Source of the DNA: Sipunculus nudus
Taxonomy: Eukaryota; Annelida; Sipuncula; Golfingiida; Sipunculidae
Length of the DNA: 64,000 nucleotides
Assembly: GCA_026874595.1 (NCBI GenBank)
Contig: CM049309.1
Coordinates: 72,088,926-72,152,925, forward strand
Direction of reading: 5' to 3'
Positions 49,391 to 60,770 of the stretch are shown here, piece by piece (the first letter of the stretch is position 1; each line of letters begins with the position of its first letter). The notes under the pieces are model-generated. The model saw nothing but the letters and a program-made list of their open reading frames with translations. It ran no database searches and was not told the DNA's origin. Made by a program: the position numbers and the translations under genes.

Positions 49391-51008
49391 ATCAGCCAGG
49401 TTTTAATACCCTGTAATATATTATATTAAATAATTAATGGCAATTACAAATGGTAGTTTAAAAACATTCACATATTATTGATTTACTGTATAAAAAAAGA
49501 AACAGAACTTTTTCGTCTTTTTTAGCTTGTGTGTCTCTTTTATCACAAGTTCCTTAATTTAAAACTGAACAACAGACATGGGTAGCTATCAATATTTTGA
49601 GAAGTGCCAGGATGAAAAGCAGCCATTATTGATTTTGAAACAGCATGGTCATCAGTGGTCATTGGCAACCAATCAGGAAACTACTGGCATCAGACTTCCA
49701 AAGAGTCTTTGACACTTTTAAAAGTAATAAGCATTTAATAATGCTGTTTTTAGATAAATTTCTCAATCTGATACTGACTCTTATATACCAGTAGGATTTT
49801 TATCAAGTTTATTGAGAAAGGGGTTTATAACCATAGTTTATAGAGAAAGTTGAAAAACCACTTATTCTTAAGAATTAACACACATTTGATTATAATGCAT
49901 TTTATTAAAAAAATCTTTGAACAATGGTCATTTAGGTTAATTTTTATATAGTTTATATAGACAGGTTATTTGAAAGGATATGGATTGACTCTAAATGAAG
50001 AACACTATTTCAGTCTGAAAAAGTTGTGTGTTCTTTATCAACCCAGATCAAAACATATGATGCACAGTGTCCATATACATTAAAGAGAAAAGGTTTATAA
50101 CCTTTTATTGTTAAATCATGTTATTCAAGTAGGATAGGAATTCTTAGAATAAGATTATTAGAATAAGTATCAGAAACAATCAGATCAAAATGACATATGA
50201 TGCTTCATCTAAGTGTTAAAGTTTCACATTTGATACTTCTTTCAGTTACCATCTTATCTTTAAATGATGTACTGTTTAGGACCTGCTGCACTACCTTATA
50301 TATAGCTTATAAATAGCTCATTATGGTTGATGTTTAATTCTGAAGTCTGAACTTTCATAACCTTTTACAACTGTGTAACAGTGACTTTTGAGTGTTAGAT
50401 ACTTTTATTTTGAATTAATCATACATGATACCTATATTGTGGTTCATGTAGTGTCCGTAGACAAAACATTACCAGTTTAACATCCTATTAAATTTTTTTT
50501 CCCTGGAAAATTACTTTTCTAAGGCTAGGGTTAGATTTTACATGCTTGATTGTTCACAGTATTAAAAGTTAAAACCCTCCAGCCTAACAGAGGAGATTCA
50601 CAGCAAGTGTTTCTGAGTAAATTTACCAAAAATTTAATTTTCATATTTATCACATATTTACAGGACAAAGAGCAAAATATGAAAATACTCATTCCATAAC
50701 TGATTTGTTTATATTGGTTATGTTAGTGAACAGAATCACTGGGTATATCATTCACACAATTAAAGTGTTTTACAGGTATCCATTCAGTTTTTATATCTTC
50801 TCTTAAATATGTAGTGTCCGTAGACAGAACTTTGCCACCAGTATTCATCATCTGGTTAAACCAAAACCGTTAATGTTTGTGCTCTGAAATTTTTTTCCTG
50901 ATTCCCCCAGGGAAAGGTTGTTTATGCAACAAAGTGACTCACATGTGACATGATTTTGAAAATTTCACTTAACTGCAACATAAAGTGTACACCTGATTGT
51001 GAACTAGG

Positions 51009-51010
<2 letters not shown>

Positions 51011-51065
<55 letters not shown>
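51011..51065. repeat. (TA)n array right of the 2.93 kb element
   Basis: Starts exactly at the right TIR. Confidence 0.97.
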
Positions 51066-51066
<1 letters not shown>

Positions 51067-51079
51067 GGAATGAGTCTCA

Positions 51080-51980
51080 CAGTATAGAGGGAGTTGTTTA
51101 TTTACTATAAGATGTGTCAAAGCACCTGATGCAATGCGGCCCGACCGCCCACCGGTGTGTGAACTCCTTACATACATGTAGATGTATATACTTGGGTCTT
51201 TCTGACATCACTAATCCCTGTTTGTGGTTTGTATCTTTGTTGATTCAGGAGAGGTTCCTCTCGTGCGCCTGTGATCGCTTTACTGTGATAAACTCTATCT
51301 CTGTTTAAAGACTATCGCATAATGTGTACAGAACAACACGTTATCCCGTTTAGCGCGACTGGAACGGTCGGGGTTAAGCACTTCCAACTCTCCGCTGGAG
51401 GAAATGTGCGTAGATCCCGGACTGTTGCCCGTTTGTCCATAATGTGCGCCAGCGCTACTTACAATAACACCTTTCAGAGTTGCCAAACACCGGCTTAGTA
51501 ATGTTAGAAGTTTTTACGTGAGGCAAAAAAAAAAAAAAAAACGCGAGGAAGTACGCAAGCATCCTCGCTACTGGCCGATGTTCGCAAACCGCTGGGACGA
51601 ACGGATGGTTGGGATAGTGCCTATGGATCTTCAGCCATTTGCCGCCCGGTTCACCATGATGGGGGCCCGGTAAATTAGCTAGATTTCCTCTCCGACTACC
51701 GGCTACAAGCATCTGCACGTCTTTCCCTGCTTTCCAAAGTACACATTTTAACCATCTCGCTCAAGCCTGGAAAAAGTTCAGAATAATAAACGCAGCACTG
51801 CGGCAGCCACAGCAGTCGACCGGACCTCCCAGGACGGCGCGCGCACCTGTCGGAGGGTCCTGTCGGGTGCTGCGAGGCCACGCGGTCTATCTCTGTAATC
51901 GAGTCGGCATGTTGCTGCTGCACGTGGTCCTTGTTACCCCCGGTTAAATTCCTCTAAACCTGTCCGGACAGTCTTTCCAG
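51080..51980. other. CpG-rich island right of the 2.93 kb element
   Basis: A CG-dense segment (for example GACGGCGCGCGCACC near 51835) with an A18 tract at 51524. Two minus-strand frames of 75-87 codons cover parts of it without a known domain. It could be a promoter of an unannotated transcript or a conserved element. Confidence 0.25.
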
Positions 51981-54477
51981 CTGATGGACTGCAGATGTTA
52001 CTTAAAGTTTACGCGGGTTACTTATTCAATCCCCGCGCATCACCAGTCTGACACCAGGATAAATACATTAACGTGTCATCTTTTTTTTTATTTCCTGGTA
52101 TTTGAAAAAAAAAGTCAATTGGTTCAGTTTATACATCGGGATGAAATCCTTAAATGGTTGCCATTTTTTAAATACTTTTATCCTAATTAATTTATGTATA
52201 TTGATTAAAACATTTAAAAAGAGATAAAAGTGTAATCATAACTGTCTTGATTAATACAGATAATCTCACACTTCATATGTATTATGTAAATCAGTGGATT
52301 ATTATGTATATATATGCATTACAGCATGATGTATCATACATATGTCCTTCCAACTGTTAAGTGAATGAAAGAATAATAAAATAGAAAAACAATTATTTAA
52401 CCTTGAAGATATGCATTAAGTTTTGTAAAACTGGAAGAATACGAATATTTCATGTAGAATACTCAGACTCGGACATATTTAAGACAGGTAAATACAACAT
52501 CCAAGTTGAAAAAAGTGAAAAGAGATATATTTTTTTTAAATTCCACTCGAAATGCATAAATTGTATGAAATATTTGTATTTAGTATAGTTATATATGTAT
52601 AGTCTGCATGTATGAGCTAAATACGAATTTATTGCCTTATTTACATGCAATGTACCAAAAGATTAGATTTTCTCCTATATACCAAATTGTCAATAATATC
52701 TCTGTCCTCATCTTCCGTGTGGAGTTCAGTCTTAAATGAATGTACATACATGTACACATATATAGATTGAACATAATTAAGCCTCCCCCTTGTGGAGGGG
52801 AAGCTTATATGGGTTGATAATTTTATTTCTATAATAATAGTTTGGCTAAAATTTGTTGTTGCTGGACTCTATTAGGTCCACCAGAGTGCAAAACCATAGA
52901 TCTAATTGTTATAATTATTTTCTTTTCTTTCTCCTTTCCGTGTTTGCGTTGGTCTCAAATAAAGCTTATTTTCGAAAACTCACCCTTGGGCACAATCTTG
53001 GCTATACGTCACATATTTGCAACTGATATCTATTTTTTACCTTGACCTAACTTTCAAGTTCGCACACACCATACGTAGCCGGGTTCCCTTTATCGCTCAT
53101 TTACTGGAGAGGCTTCCAATGATCGCTCAGTGATTCCAAACATGACATAATACATGTGCAGGGCCTTTGAAAGGGGTCACGCACGCACATCCTATTTTTC
53201 AACCTAAAAAATATTTAGGAAATTTAAAAAAAACGCCGTAGAACGAAAAGCAGGGCCAAATTTGGCGTCTTATACTTAGTATTGTATTTTCTACCCTCTA
53301 CTTCTGCATGCATGCGAGGGTATATGAATAAAGTCTGCCCGCACTCCCGGCACACTGGTTAACATGTGCCAGGATATACCGAGGCCCCTTTTTCTATTAT
53401 TCTGTATATCCCGCAATGAGAAAGCCCGTCCGCTGACCGCTCAACCATGTAGGACACGGACAGCCAGGCAACCGTCACAAACGTTTGAAATACAAAATTG
53501 TTTCATGAAGGTTAATTATTTATGAGTGTTGTAGACTTTTTGTGCCATGAGTCAGCAATAAACGGTACTTGTAACTCGATCCGTCGCTTTATATCATTCA
53601 CTGTGCCGGGTGAATCTTCACCCTTCTATATACTTACTGGCAAATAAGTTCCTAACAAGCATATAGCGCAATAAATATATCCGTGTATTATATAAGATTA
53701 TTACTGCATGGATACTGAATTAATAGCGAATAATTAGCTCTGTTTTTAGTCATCATAATTAATATTTGTGCTGAATTTATTACGGAGAAAATATATTATA
53801 CAGTAATACATATACACAAGACGTTCGTTAACTGTATACAAATAAAAACATTATGATGAAGAACAGTCTGTACCCAGAGGACAAGCTAAATGGTAACAAG
53901 AGTCAATTATATTGCATTCTGTTTTTATAATATCGTCAGAGAAAAAAGTGTACATTCGATCATGTTGCGATATATACGAAAAATAAGGTGCATAGAATTG
54001 ATGATCAGCGCCTTACAATAGAGTCACAAAGTTACACAGGTTTCATCGGCACCCCCAGGCTGGCTGGCATGGAATCCATTATCGAACGCATCTTCATGTG
54101 GGAAATATGCCGGTGTTGTTTAAAGAGGACCGCGCGTTACATATGTAGGGATCTGTCATGACAGGCACATTAAAGTGTTATAACTACGGGGGACAGATGC
54201 GCGTCACCAGCTGATGTAACACCCGTCTGATAACAATGGGATGTAATATGACATATGGCACATATACAAACTATCCACGATATTTTCTTCATATGGATAT
54301 CAGCTGAAATAGCATGCAGGCCGCGCATCCCGCCCGCGAGTCCTCGCATCCTTGAGGGCAAGACCTGATTTTTTTTTATAATGTGAGGCCTCTGTTTGAT
54401 AAAGAAGTACTAGTATTACAAGACAATAAGGACATTAAGCTACAAAATCATCTAATGTCTACCTAAAATGACTCATT
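51981..54477. other. Intergenic, no gene recognised
   Basis: Mostly AT-rich, with GC-richer patches at 53060-53480 and 54000-54360 and the tRNA-like piece near 53430. Confidence 0.5.
53400..53465 (-). mobile_element. tRNA/SINE-like head
   Basis: The minus strand reads ATGGTTGAGCGGTCAGCGGA, close to the D-arm of tRNA-Leu/Ser. The following sequence does not fold as a tRNA, so a decayed SINE is more likely. Confidence 0.28.
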
Positions 54478-54596
54478 ATCATTATTATTATTAATTTTAT
54501 AATTATTATTATTATTATTAATATTATTATAATTATCATTATTATAATTATCATTATTGTTATTATCACAATTATTATCATCATCATCATTATTAT
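54478..54596. repeat. (ATT)n-rich imperfect microsatellite
   Basis: ATT/ATC repeats with interruptions. Confidence 0.9.
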
Positions 54597-55479
54597 TCAA
54601 TGACATCTTTCAATATGAGTCCATTTCTTTATATTTTTTATTATAAAATGCCTGACTTTTTTTAATATTCTCTTAAACAATGTTTATAAAATACAAATCC
54701 TGCTGGTGCAAAGCATATCTGCAGCCTATAGAGAGTAAAGAAAAGCCCCAAATACACCATGGTATAATATTGCATTTTTGCAAATTTCTTTACATGGAGG
54801 GTACATATTCTCTTCATAGACAAACTTTTCATAGACTAGTCCTACATTTCATTATTTTACTTTGTTTTAAATGTTTTGTTTTCAGTATTTAACCCATTCG
54901 CACCATTTATTTTTAACCAGTGTCACCTACCTATATGCCTCCCTGGCTTTATAAACAATATTTATACGAAGCTTGCATCATTCTGAGATACCAATTTTAT
55001 GAGAAACCCGATCGACGTTATATGAATACCGTTACCTGATTACCATGCATGACCACTTCTAAACAGGACATTTTAAATGCATAGATTTTACTGTTCTGTA
55101 TTTAGAAAAGGTAAAACATTGCATTCTGATTAAAATAGAAAAGGTTAAAATTGCTTTCTGATAAAAAAAAAAATCGAAGCATTTTTCTATATGGTTGAAT
55201 TGTAAAGTGTACTTCTTTCAACAGCATTGATATTGTCATCATAAGTTCGTGGTTCTTCAAGGTTTAAAGTTAACCTTTATGAAAGATCTTTTTATTTCAC
55301 AAACGACTGGTCATATATAACCGTGTATGTCATGGTATTGGAAACGAAGACTAATGGATAATCTGCAGATCATATTTATAAGTATAATTGATCAGTCTGT
55401 ACAATTTTTTTAAATATGACCTTAACATTTAGCTTTGTAAGATCCCAGAGTATTGCTTCTTTTTCTCTCTCTTTTTTTT

Positions 55480-55875
55480 TTGGTGGGGGTAACCGCCCCC
55501 CCCCCCCCATTTTTAATGCTGTCTGATCTAATTATAAACTCAAGTATATAAATATGCAGAGTTCCATTTCGATTTGGGACTACGTGGTAGGGCGGTAGCA
55601 CTCGCTTGCTATCCTACTCTCAACCCGGCCTGGTGTCTATCGCCCCTGCGGGTCCTGGGTGTGTAGTCATATCCATTGCCAGGTCATCCCACAAAGTACC
55701 CTCTCCCCCCCCCCCCCACACGCACACGTTTGTGAGTGTTACACAGCTTTGGGGTACAGCCTTCCCATTAAGTCTGCAGAGCGCTCAACCTGTGTGGGGG
55801 CCGACCGTGAAAAATCTCACCTTGACTTGGCTGACCCACAACCTGTGCCCCCCCCCCCCCACACACACACATCAC
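55480..55875. repeat. Three poly-C tracts, two followed by (CA)n
   Basis: C runs of 13-14 lie near 55496-55508, 55706-55718 and 55848-55861. The last two run straight into CACACGCACAC and CACACACACAC. The block between is moderately GC-rich. Confidence 0.9.
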
Positions 55876-57469
55876 AGAAGCCTGTATCGCTCCTTCTTGC
55901 CGTTGAAATGATGGTTACATGCTCAACAATGTCTGTAACTTGTAATTTATAAAAGATGGGGTTTTAACAATACCCATGTTGTATGGGAAGGACCTTCTCA
56001 GCTGATTACAGAAGTGAGTTGTAAACTCAATAAACATTTTATCGTTTTTTTATAATAATTCTCTGAATTTTCTTCAACGAAGAAAATTTTTGTTTTATAT
56101 ATATATACACAGGGCATCATTGATATGTCAAGAACTTTTCACAAATTATTCTTTGTCAATGAAGAATATTTGTCTTATATTAAAAAGTTTTCGACTTCAA
56201 TTTACAATTTTACTAGCCGGTGCCTCAGGTCACACCTGTTTACAATGCCGAAAGGAATTTGGCAATTCTCATGCAATTTGCAAGGCCAAATCATTTTTGG
56301 ACGTGTGTGGTTTGGTACTAAATCTATGCGCCAGGTGGCAGCAGCAACAATAAATGCGCACTGTGTTTTGCCAGTCGAATAAACACTCTTTTCTGCAACC
56401 ATTAATGACACGTGCTTTTACTCAGTAGTATATAATTCCAGAGATAAGTACTAGAGATGCTATAACAGATTATCTACACTGCCATTCAACTTCAGCCAAA
56501 ATCCAGTCAGCCGAATGCTACTTAAGTACGTTTCTAATGAAAAACAACAAAATTGCGGACTAATTGAATATCTGTGTATGATTTCAATATCATGATCCCT
56601 GTGCCCCAAATTATCATCGCATGGAAACAGAATGAATAATGCTGCTAACAAATCTGTACAATTATTTGTTGTTTCAACATTCCTGACAGTTTCAAAATCA
56701 CAATAATGACCGTTCAATATATATAAAACGTTCATATTCAAATTTAAAAGTTAATTCCATTTCGGCATCCCCTCTACACTATTTATATTTTCCATAATAT
56801 CAACAATCAGTGAAACCCCAGTGAGTCAATAGATCTCTCTCCAAGCCAAAACTGGTAATACTAATTAGTAAACTGGAGGCAGCCTCCAACATTTAATTTT
56901 TTTCCTAACTGTAAATTCTATTTTAAAAAATACCGGGGGAGGGGAATGTGTATATTTATTCCATTGTACACGTTTGTTTATCTCTTGAAACGCATGCAAG
57001 ATCATGATACATCTTCATCACATCATTCACACACCCAGATGTGCATCTAGCACGTGCTGCACCCTATCGGGCATACGGTGAATTAATCTGTGGCCTGCCC
57101 ATTCTTAAAAGGAAGATAGAAAAAGTAAAATACCGGGAATCATTACACTTAAAATTTCCAAGTATGCTGTGTTTGTCCACGAATGTTATGTAAAGAAAAC
57201 TTTTCACATTCTACAACAATATATAAAAAAGTTGCACAAAATGCAACATGCTACAAGTTCTGTAACATACTACTAAGACTTATATACATGCGTGACTACC
57301 AAAGGAATATCGCATTATTGGGCCTTTACATTAAGATTATATTTACGAAGCTTTAGTTTTGCATTGAAAGCTAAAGATGATTTAAAGTTCAAGTAAAAGC
57401 AGGTGTAAACTAACTAAGAAAATACACATGATAATCTCAAATTCCATTTAAATTAAAAAAAAGGAGTAT
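55876..57469. other. AT-rich intergenic, no gene recognised
   Basis: Short frames near 56090-56411 on both strands have no recognisable domain. Confidence 0.5.
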
Positions 57470-57635
57470 GTACGGGACTCGGACTTGGACTCGGGTTTCC
57501 AAGTGACCCCGACTCGATGAAGATGGAATTGGTCCAACTGGACTCGAACCTCAGTGCAAGGACTACGACTCAACAATCGAGCAGCCGAGACTTGTACTCG
57601 GACTCGGTTGTTGTGGACTTGACTACATCACTGGC
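57470..57635. repeat. GGACTC-rich degenerate repeat
   Basis: At least ten GACTCG/GGACTTG-type words in 165 bases (for example CTCGGACTTGGACTCGG). Same character as 40612-41065. Confidence 0.6.
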
Positions 57636-59370
57636 GTGTGCGTACTACGCTCCGTATCTTAAAGCTAGCGATTTATATCCGCTAATAATGGCGTAACTGA
57701 AAAACATTGGAGATAAGTCTCTTAGTACTTCGCAGTCAAGGCAAAACAGGAACTCGGTGTCTTATATGGGCATTACAGCTGAAAAATCGGACAAAACATT
57801 TCAAAGCCATTTTTAAGTTAATTCTGTAAAAGAATGGTGAATACTGCTTGTGTAATTCATATAGATAGTATAAAGTATGGCAAGCAGATTTTATATTGAT
57901 GGTGCAAGCCAAATTGATAAAGTTTGTAGAGTTCCTCATGTACAATTTAAATATGACTTTATGATCAAACAAAAACGGTTGTGTTTTAGACACTAATTTA
58001 GAAGATCCAAACCATCAAATCCGAAGATCTTTTTTTATGACTTGCTGAAAATTATTTGAGAAAAAAATTAAATTAGTCAAAATTTAAAGACTCTTAAGGG
58101 AAGTTTTTGTATTTGCATGATCCCTGGAAGACTGCCAATGGACTGCCACTCTTCATTGCATACCACACATTTATACTTTTCCAACAACCAGCTATCATTC
58201 ACTCCAAATAAACATGACAATAAATGGATTCAATTCTTATTTCCAATTATACACTGTTTTATTCCCATTGGGGATACTGTTAACTTGTAAAAGGTAATGT
58301 GCAACTTAAAAAACCTCTGCAATAATCGCAAGGTGCACTTGTATATTTTTCATATGATAATACCGATACATATGATCAAAAAGTATGTTTATTTTATATA
58401 TAATCAATTCAACACTGAAATATATTATTGCATCTTGTACAATAATTAATAATATTGTACGGTAACTATTATTATAATTTCTCGCATACATGGACAACTA
58501 ACTATAGAATAATAACCCTTCCACTTGGTGGACAATCTAACTTTACTCAGAAAATGCAAATTAAATTTGAATAAAGCTGCCAATTATAACCTTCTGCCAG
58601 TATATGGTTAATTTGTAACCCCAACATAGAGCAAATGATGAACACTGATTAAAGTGTTTAGAACAGCATTACAATGACAAATCTTGGAAATAGAATAGCG
58701 CAGGGTTAATATCATAAAACAGCACCAAAACCTCCATGTGGAATGCACAATGTCAACCTAAATTCCCAAAAGGTTGTACATCATGGGAGGGGGATACCCT
58801 CTCATACCCTCCTCTTCAGCAGTTTATGTTTCAATTTTACTGCTTCCACAGCCTCACTACATGAGCTCCGATATTATAAAATCCTCTGGGAATTATATTA
58901 TACTGAAAAAATGGTTAAAGCCTATATTTGAAAGGTCCAACAATACAATTAAAATGGAAAAAGATATCACAAATATCAATGTCTTATACATGTGAATGGA
59001 ATTGTACATTGATAATAACATCATGTGCCAATAGACAGCATTTCAACCATACAGGATGGAATTAGTATACAAATGTATCGTATTTGATCATAACTTTATG
59101 GTATCGGTACCTGATTATGAGAACTGAAACCTAAGCCTGCCAGCATCATGAAGCAAAATAAAAAAATGGACATTCATGGATCAAGTGCCAATAGTAGGTT
59201 CTGAACAGTTCTATATCTGTTCATACGTTTTTCCAGTATATGGGACGGAAACACTGTAAACGGACTAATCCCATGAGAAGAGAATTTAAAAACAGACTTA
59301 GATCATGTAAAAATTGGCAGATATAAAAAAACATTATACAATGGAAAATTAATTATTTGATCACTTCTAA
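57636..59370. other. AT-rich intergenic, no gene recognised
   Basis: No microsatellite and no family-like frame. Confidence 0.5.
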
Positions 59371-59660
59371 TATATGAAATGACATAAAGGGGATTCGAAT
59401 ATTCAAACATTACTCCATTCTGTTTAAATATTCAAACATTATTCAATTCTGATTTAAATATTCCAACATAATTATTTCAATATTCATAATTCCATTCTTA
59501 CGGATAAAAAATATTGAGCATTTTTTTTTACTTTCAGTATTTACATGTGTTAATAAAACTTCTTATATATGAATGACATAATGGGGATTTGAATATTCAA
59601 ACATTATAACATTCTGATTTTAATATTCAAACTTTATCCCATCCTGACTTTAAACACTAT
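59370..59660. repeat. Local duplication with AATATTCAAACATTA repeats
   Basis: The block TATATGAAATGACATAAAGG at about 59372 recurs as TATATGAATGACATAATGG at about 59567 (offset about 195). Each is followed by copies of AATATTCAAACATTA plus CATTCTGATTT. Confidence 0.75.
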
Positions 59661-60479
59661 TTTAAAATGTTTGAAATATTTTCGAGACAGTCTCGAACAA
59701 TGCATAGAAATAAGACTGACGTATTGTCTTTTTAGAAAAGGGTATTTTAGCAAATTATGGGTATTTTAGCAAATGGAAAGGTATTTCAAGCAACAGGAAA
59801 CCATTTATCACAAAAGTGGGGTATTCTACAATAGAATTGCCCATTTTTTTTACAAAATACCCTGACAGAAACCCCGTCCTTCAAACTATGCATGTGTAAC
59901 TGATAAGTGTTCAATGCACACAGACCCGAGTCCCAGACTTTATACTTGTGACACATGATAAATTTTAATCTGTCCCTTCATTTCTGAAGAACTTCTTAAT
60001 CACAAGTGTCTATTGCTTTATAATATTGGATAATAACATCACAAATGCACGGTCAGTTACATTTTGCATAATGATAAATTGTTTTAGTGTAGGGGTCTAC
60101 ACTCTCTTTCAGGAGAGTACACTTTTTTGGTTAAAAAGAGTTAAAAAAAACACACACAGCAAGAGCCAAGCCTTCTGTAATCCACAAACTGAAAATAAAT
60201 CATTTATAATTCGTAAGTGGAATGACCTGATACATCAGGTAGATGCTGAAGTTTATAAATATGTGTATTTCTGATGCTTCAATTACTCAGTCTGTAACAA
60301 CCTAAAAGTTATCAAACTTGACAGATTGTCAATGTACATTTCACAGGACTGCTAGAAAACTGCAGGGTAATATGTTTTTTTCTTTCGTTGAAGAATATTT
60401 ATATCAAAATGAGAGGTGCAAAGTGAACAGATAGTTATTTCAACTGAGTTGTTTAAAAAAGGACTAATACACTGAAACA

Positions 60480-60770
60480 AACAATTAACACAAATATAAC
60501 TTTACAAAATGCCATCATAAAACTGAAACACAATAATTTGTCCTGCATTCCCATCATGTTTGAAATCCATTCAGTAAACAATACACACAAAATAACTTTA
60601 TAAAAATTCATCATAAACTTAAAAACACAATTTTATGTTTTTGAACCCCATTGTTTGAAATGCATTACATAAACAATACACAAATAACTTCACCAAAAAA
60701 ATTCATACACCTAAAAACACAATTATTTGTTCTGCAATCCCATTATGTTTGAAATCCCTCCATTATGCTG
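60480..60770. repeat. Tandem repeat, about 97 bp, three diverged copies
   Basis: Each copy contains AACAAT(A)CACA, ATAACTT, AAAACACAAT, CCCAT and TGTTTGAAAT in the same order. Confidence 0.8.

Larger units (their letters stand above)
48080..51010. mobile_element. 2.93 kb non-autonomous element with 29-bp perfect TIRs, family unknown
   Basis: The left end CGCCTAGTTCACAATCAGGT (continuing for 29 bases, 48080-48108) is repeated as an exact reverse complement at 50982-51010. Both outer flanks are (TA)n arrays (48003-48079 and 51011-51065), so the element appears to sit in the middle of one array. The target-site duplication is hidden, though TA is compatible. No open frame inside resembles a transposase. 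The inside is AT-rich, contains a diverged 380-bp tandem duplication, and has seven exact copies of a 15-bp core plus one decayed copy. I cannot assign it to a superfamily from the termini. Confidence 0.75.

Noticed and set aside
56090-56411. Overlapping 69-87 codon frames on both strands
   Set aside because: Three frames cover the same AT-rich DNA with no family resemblance.
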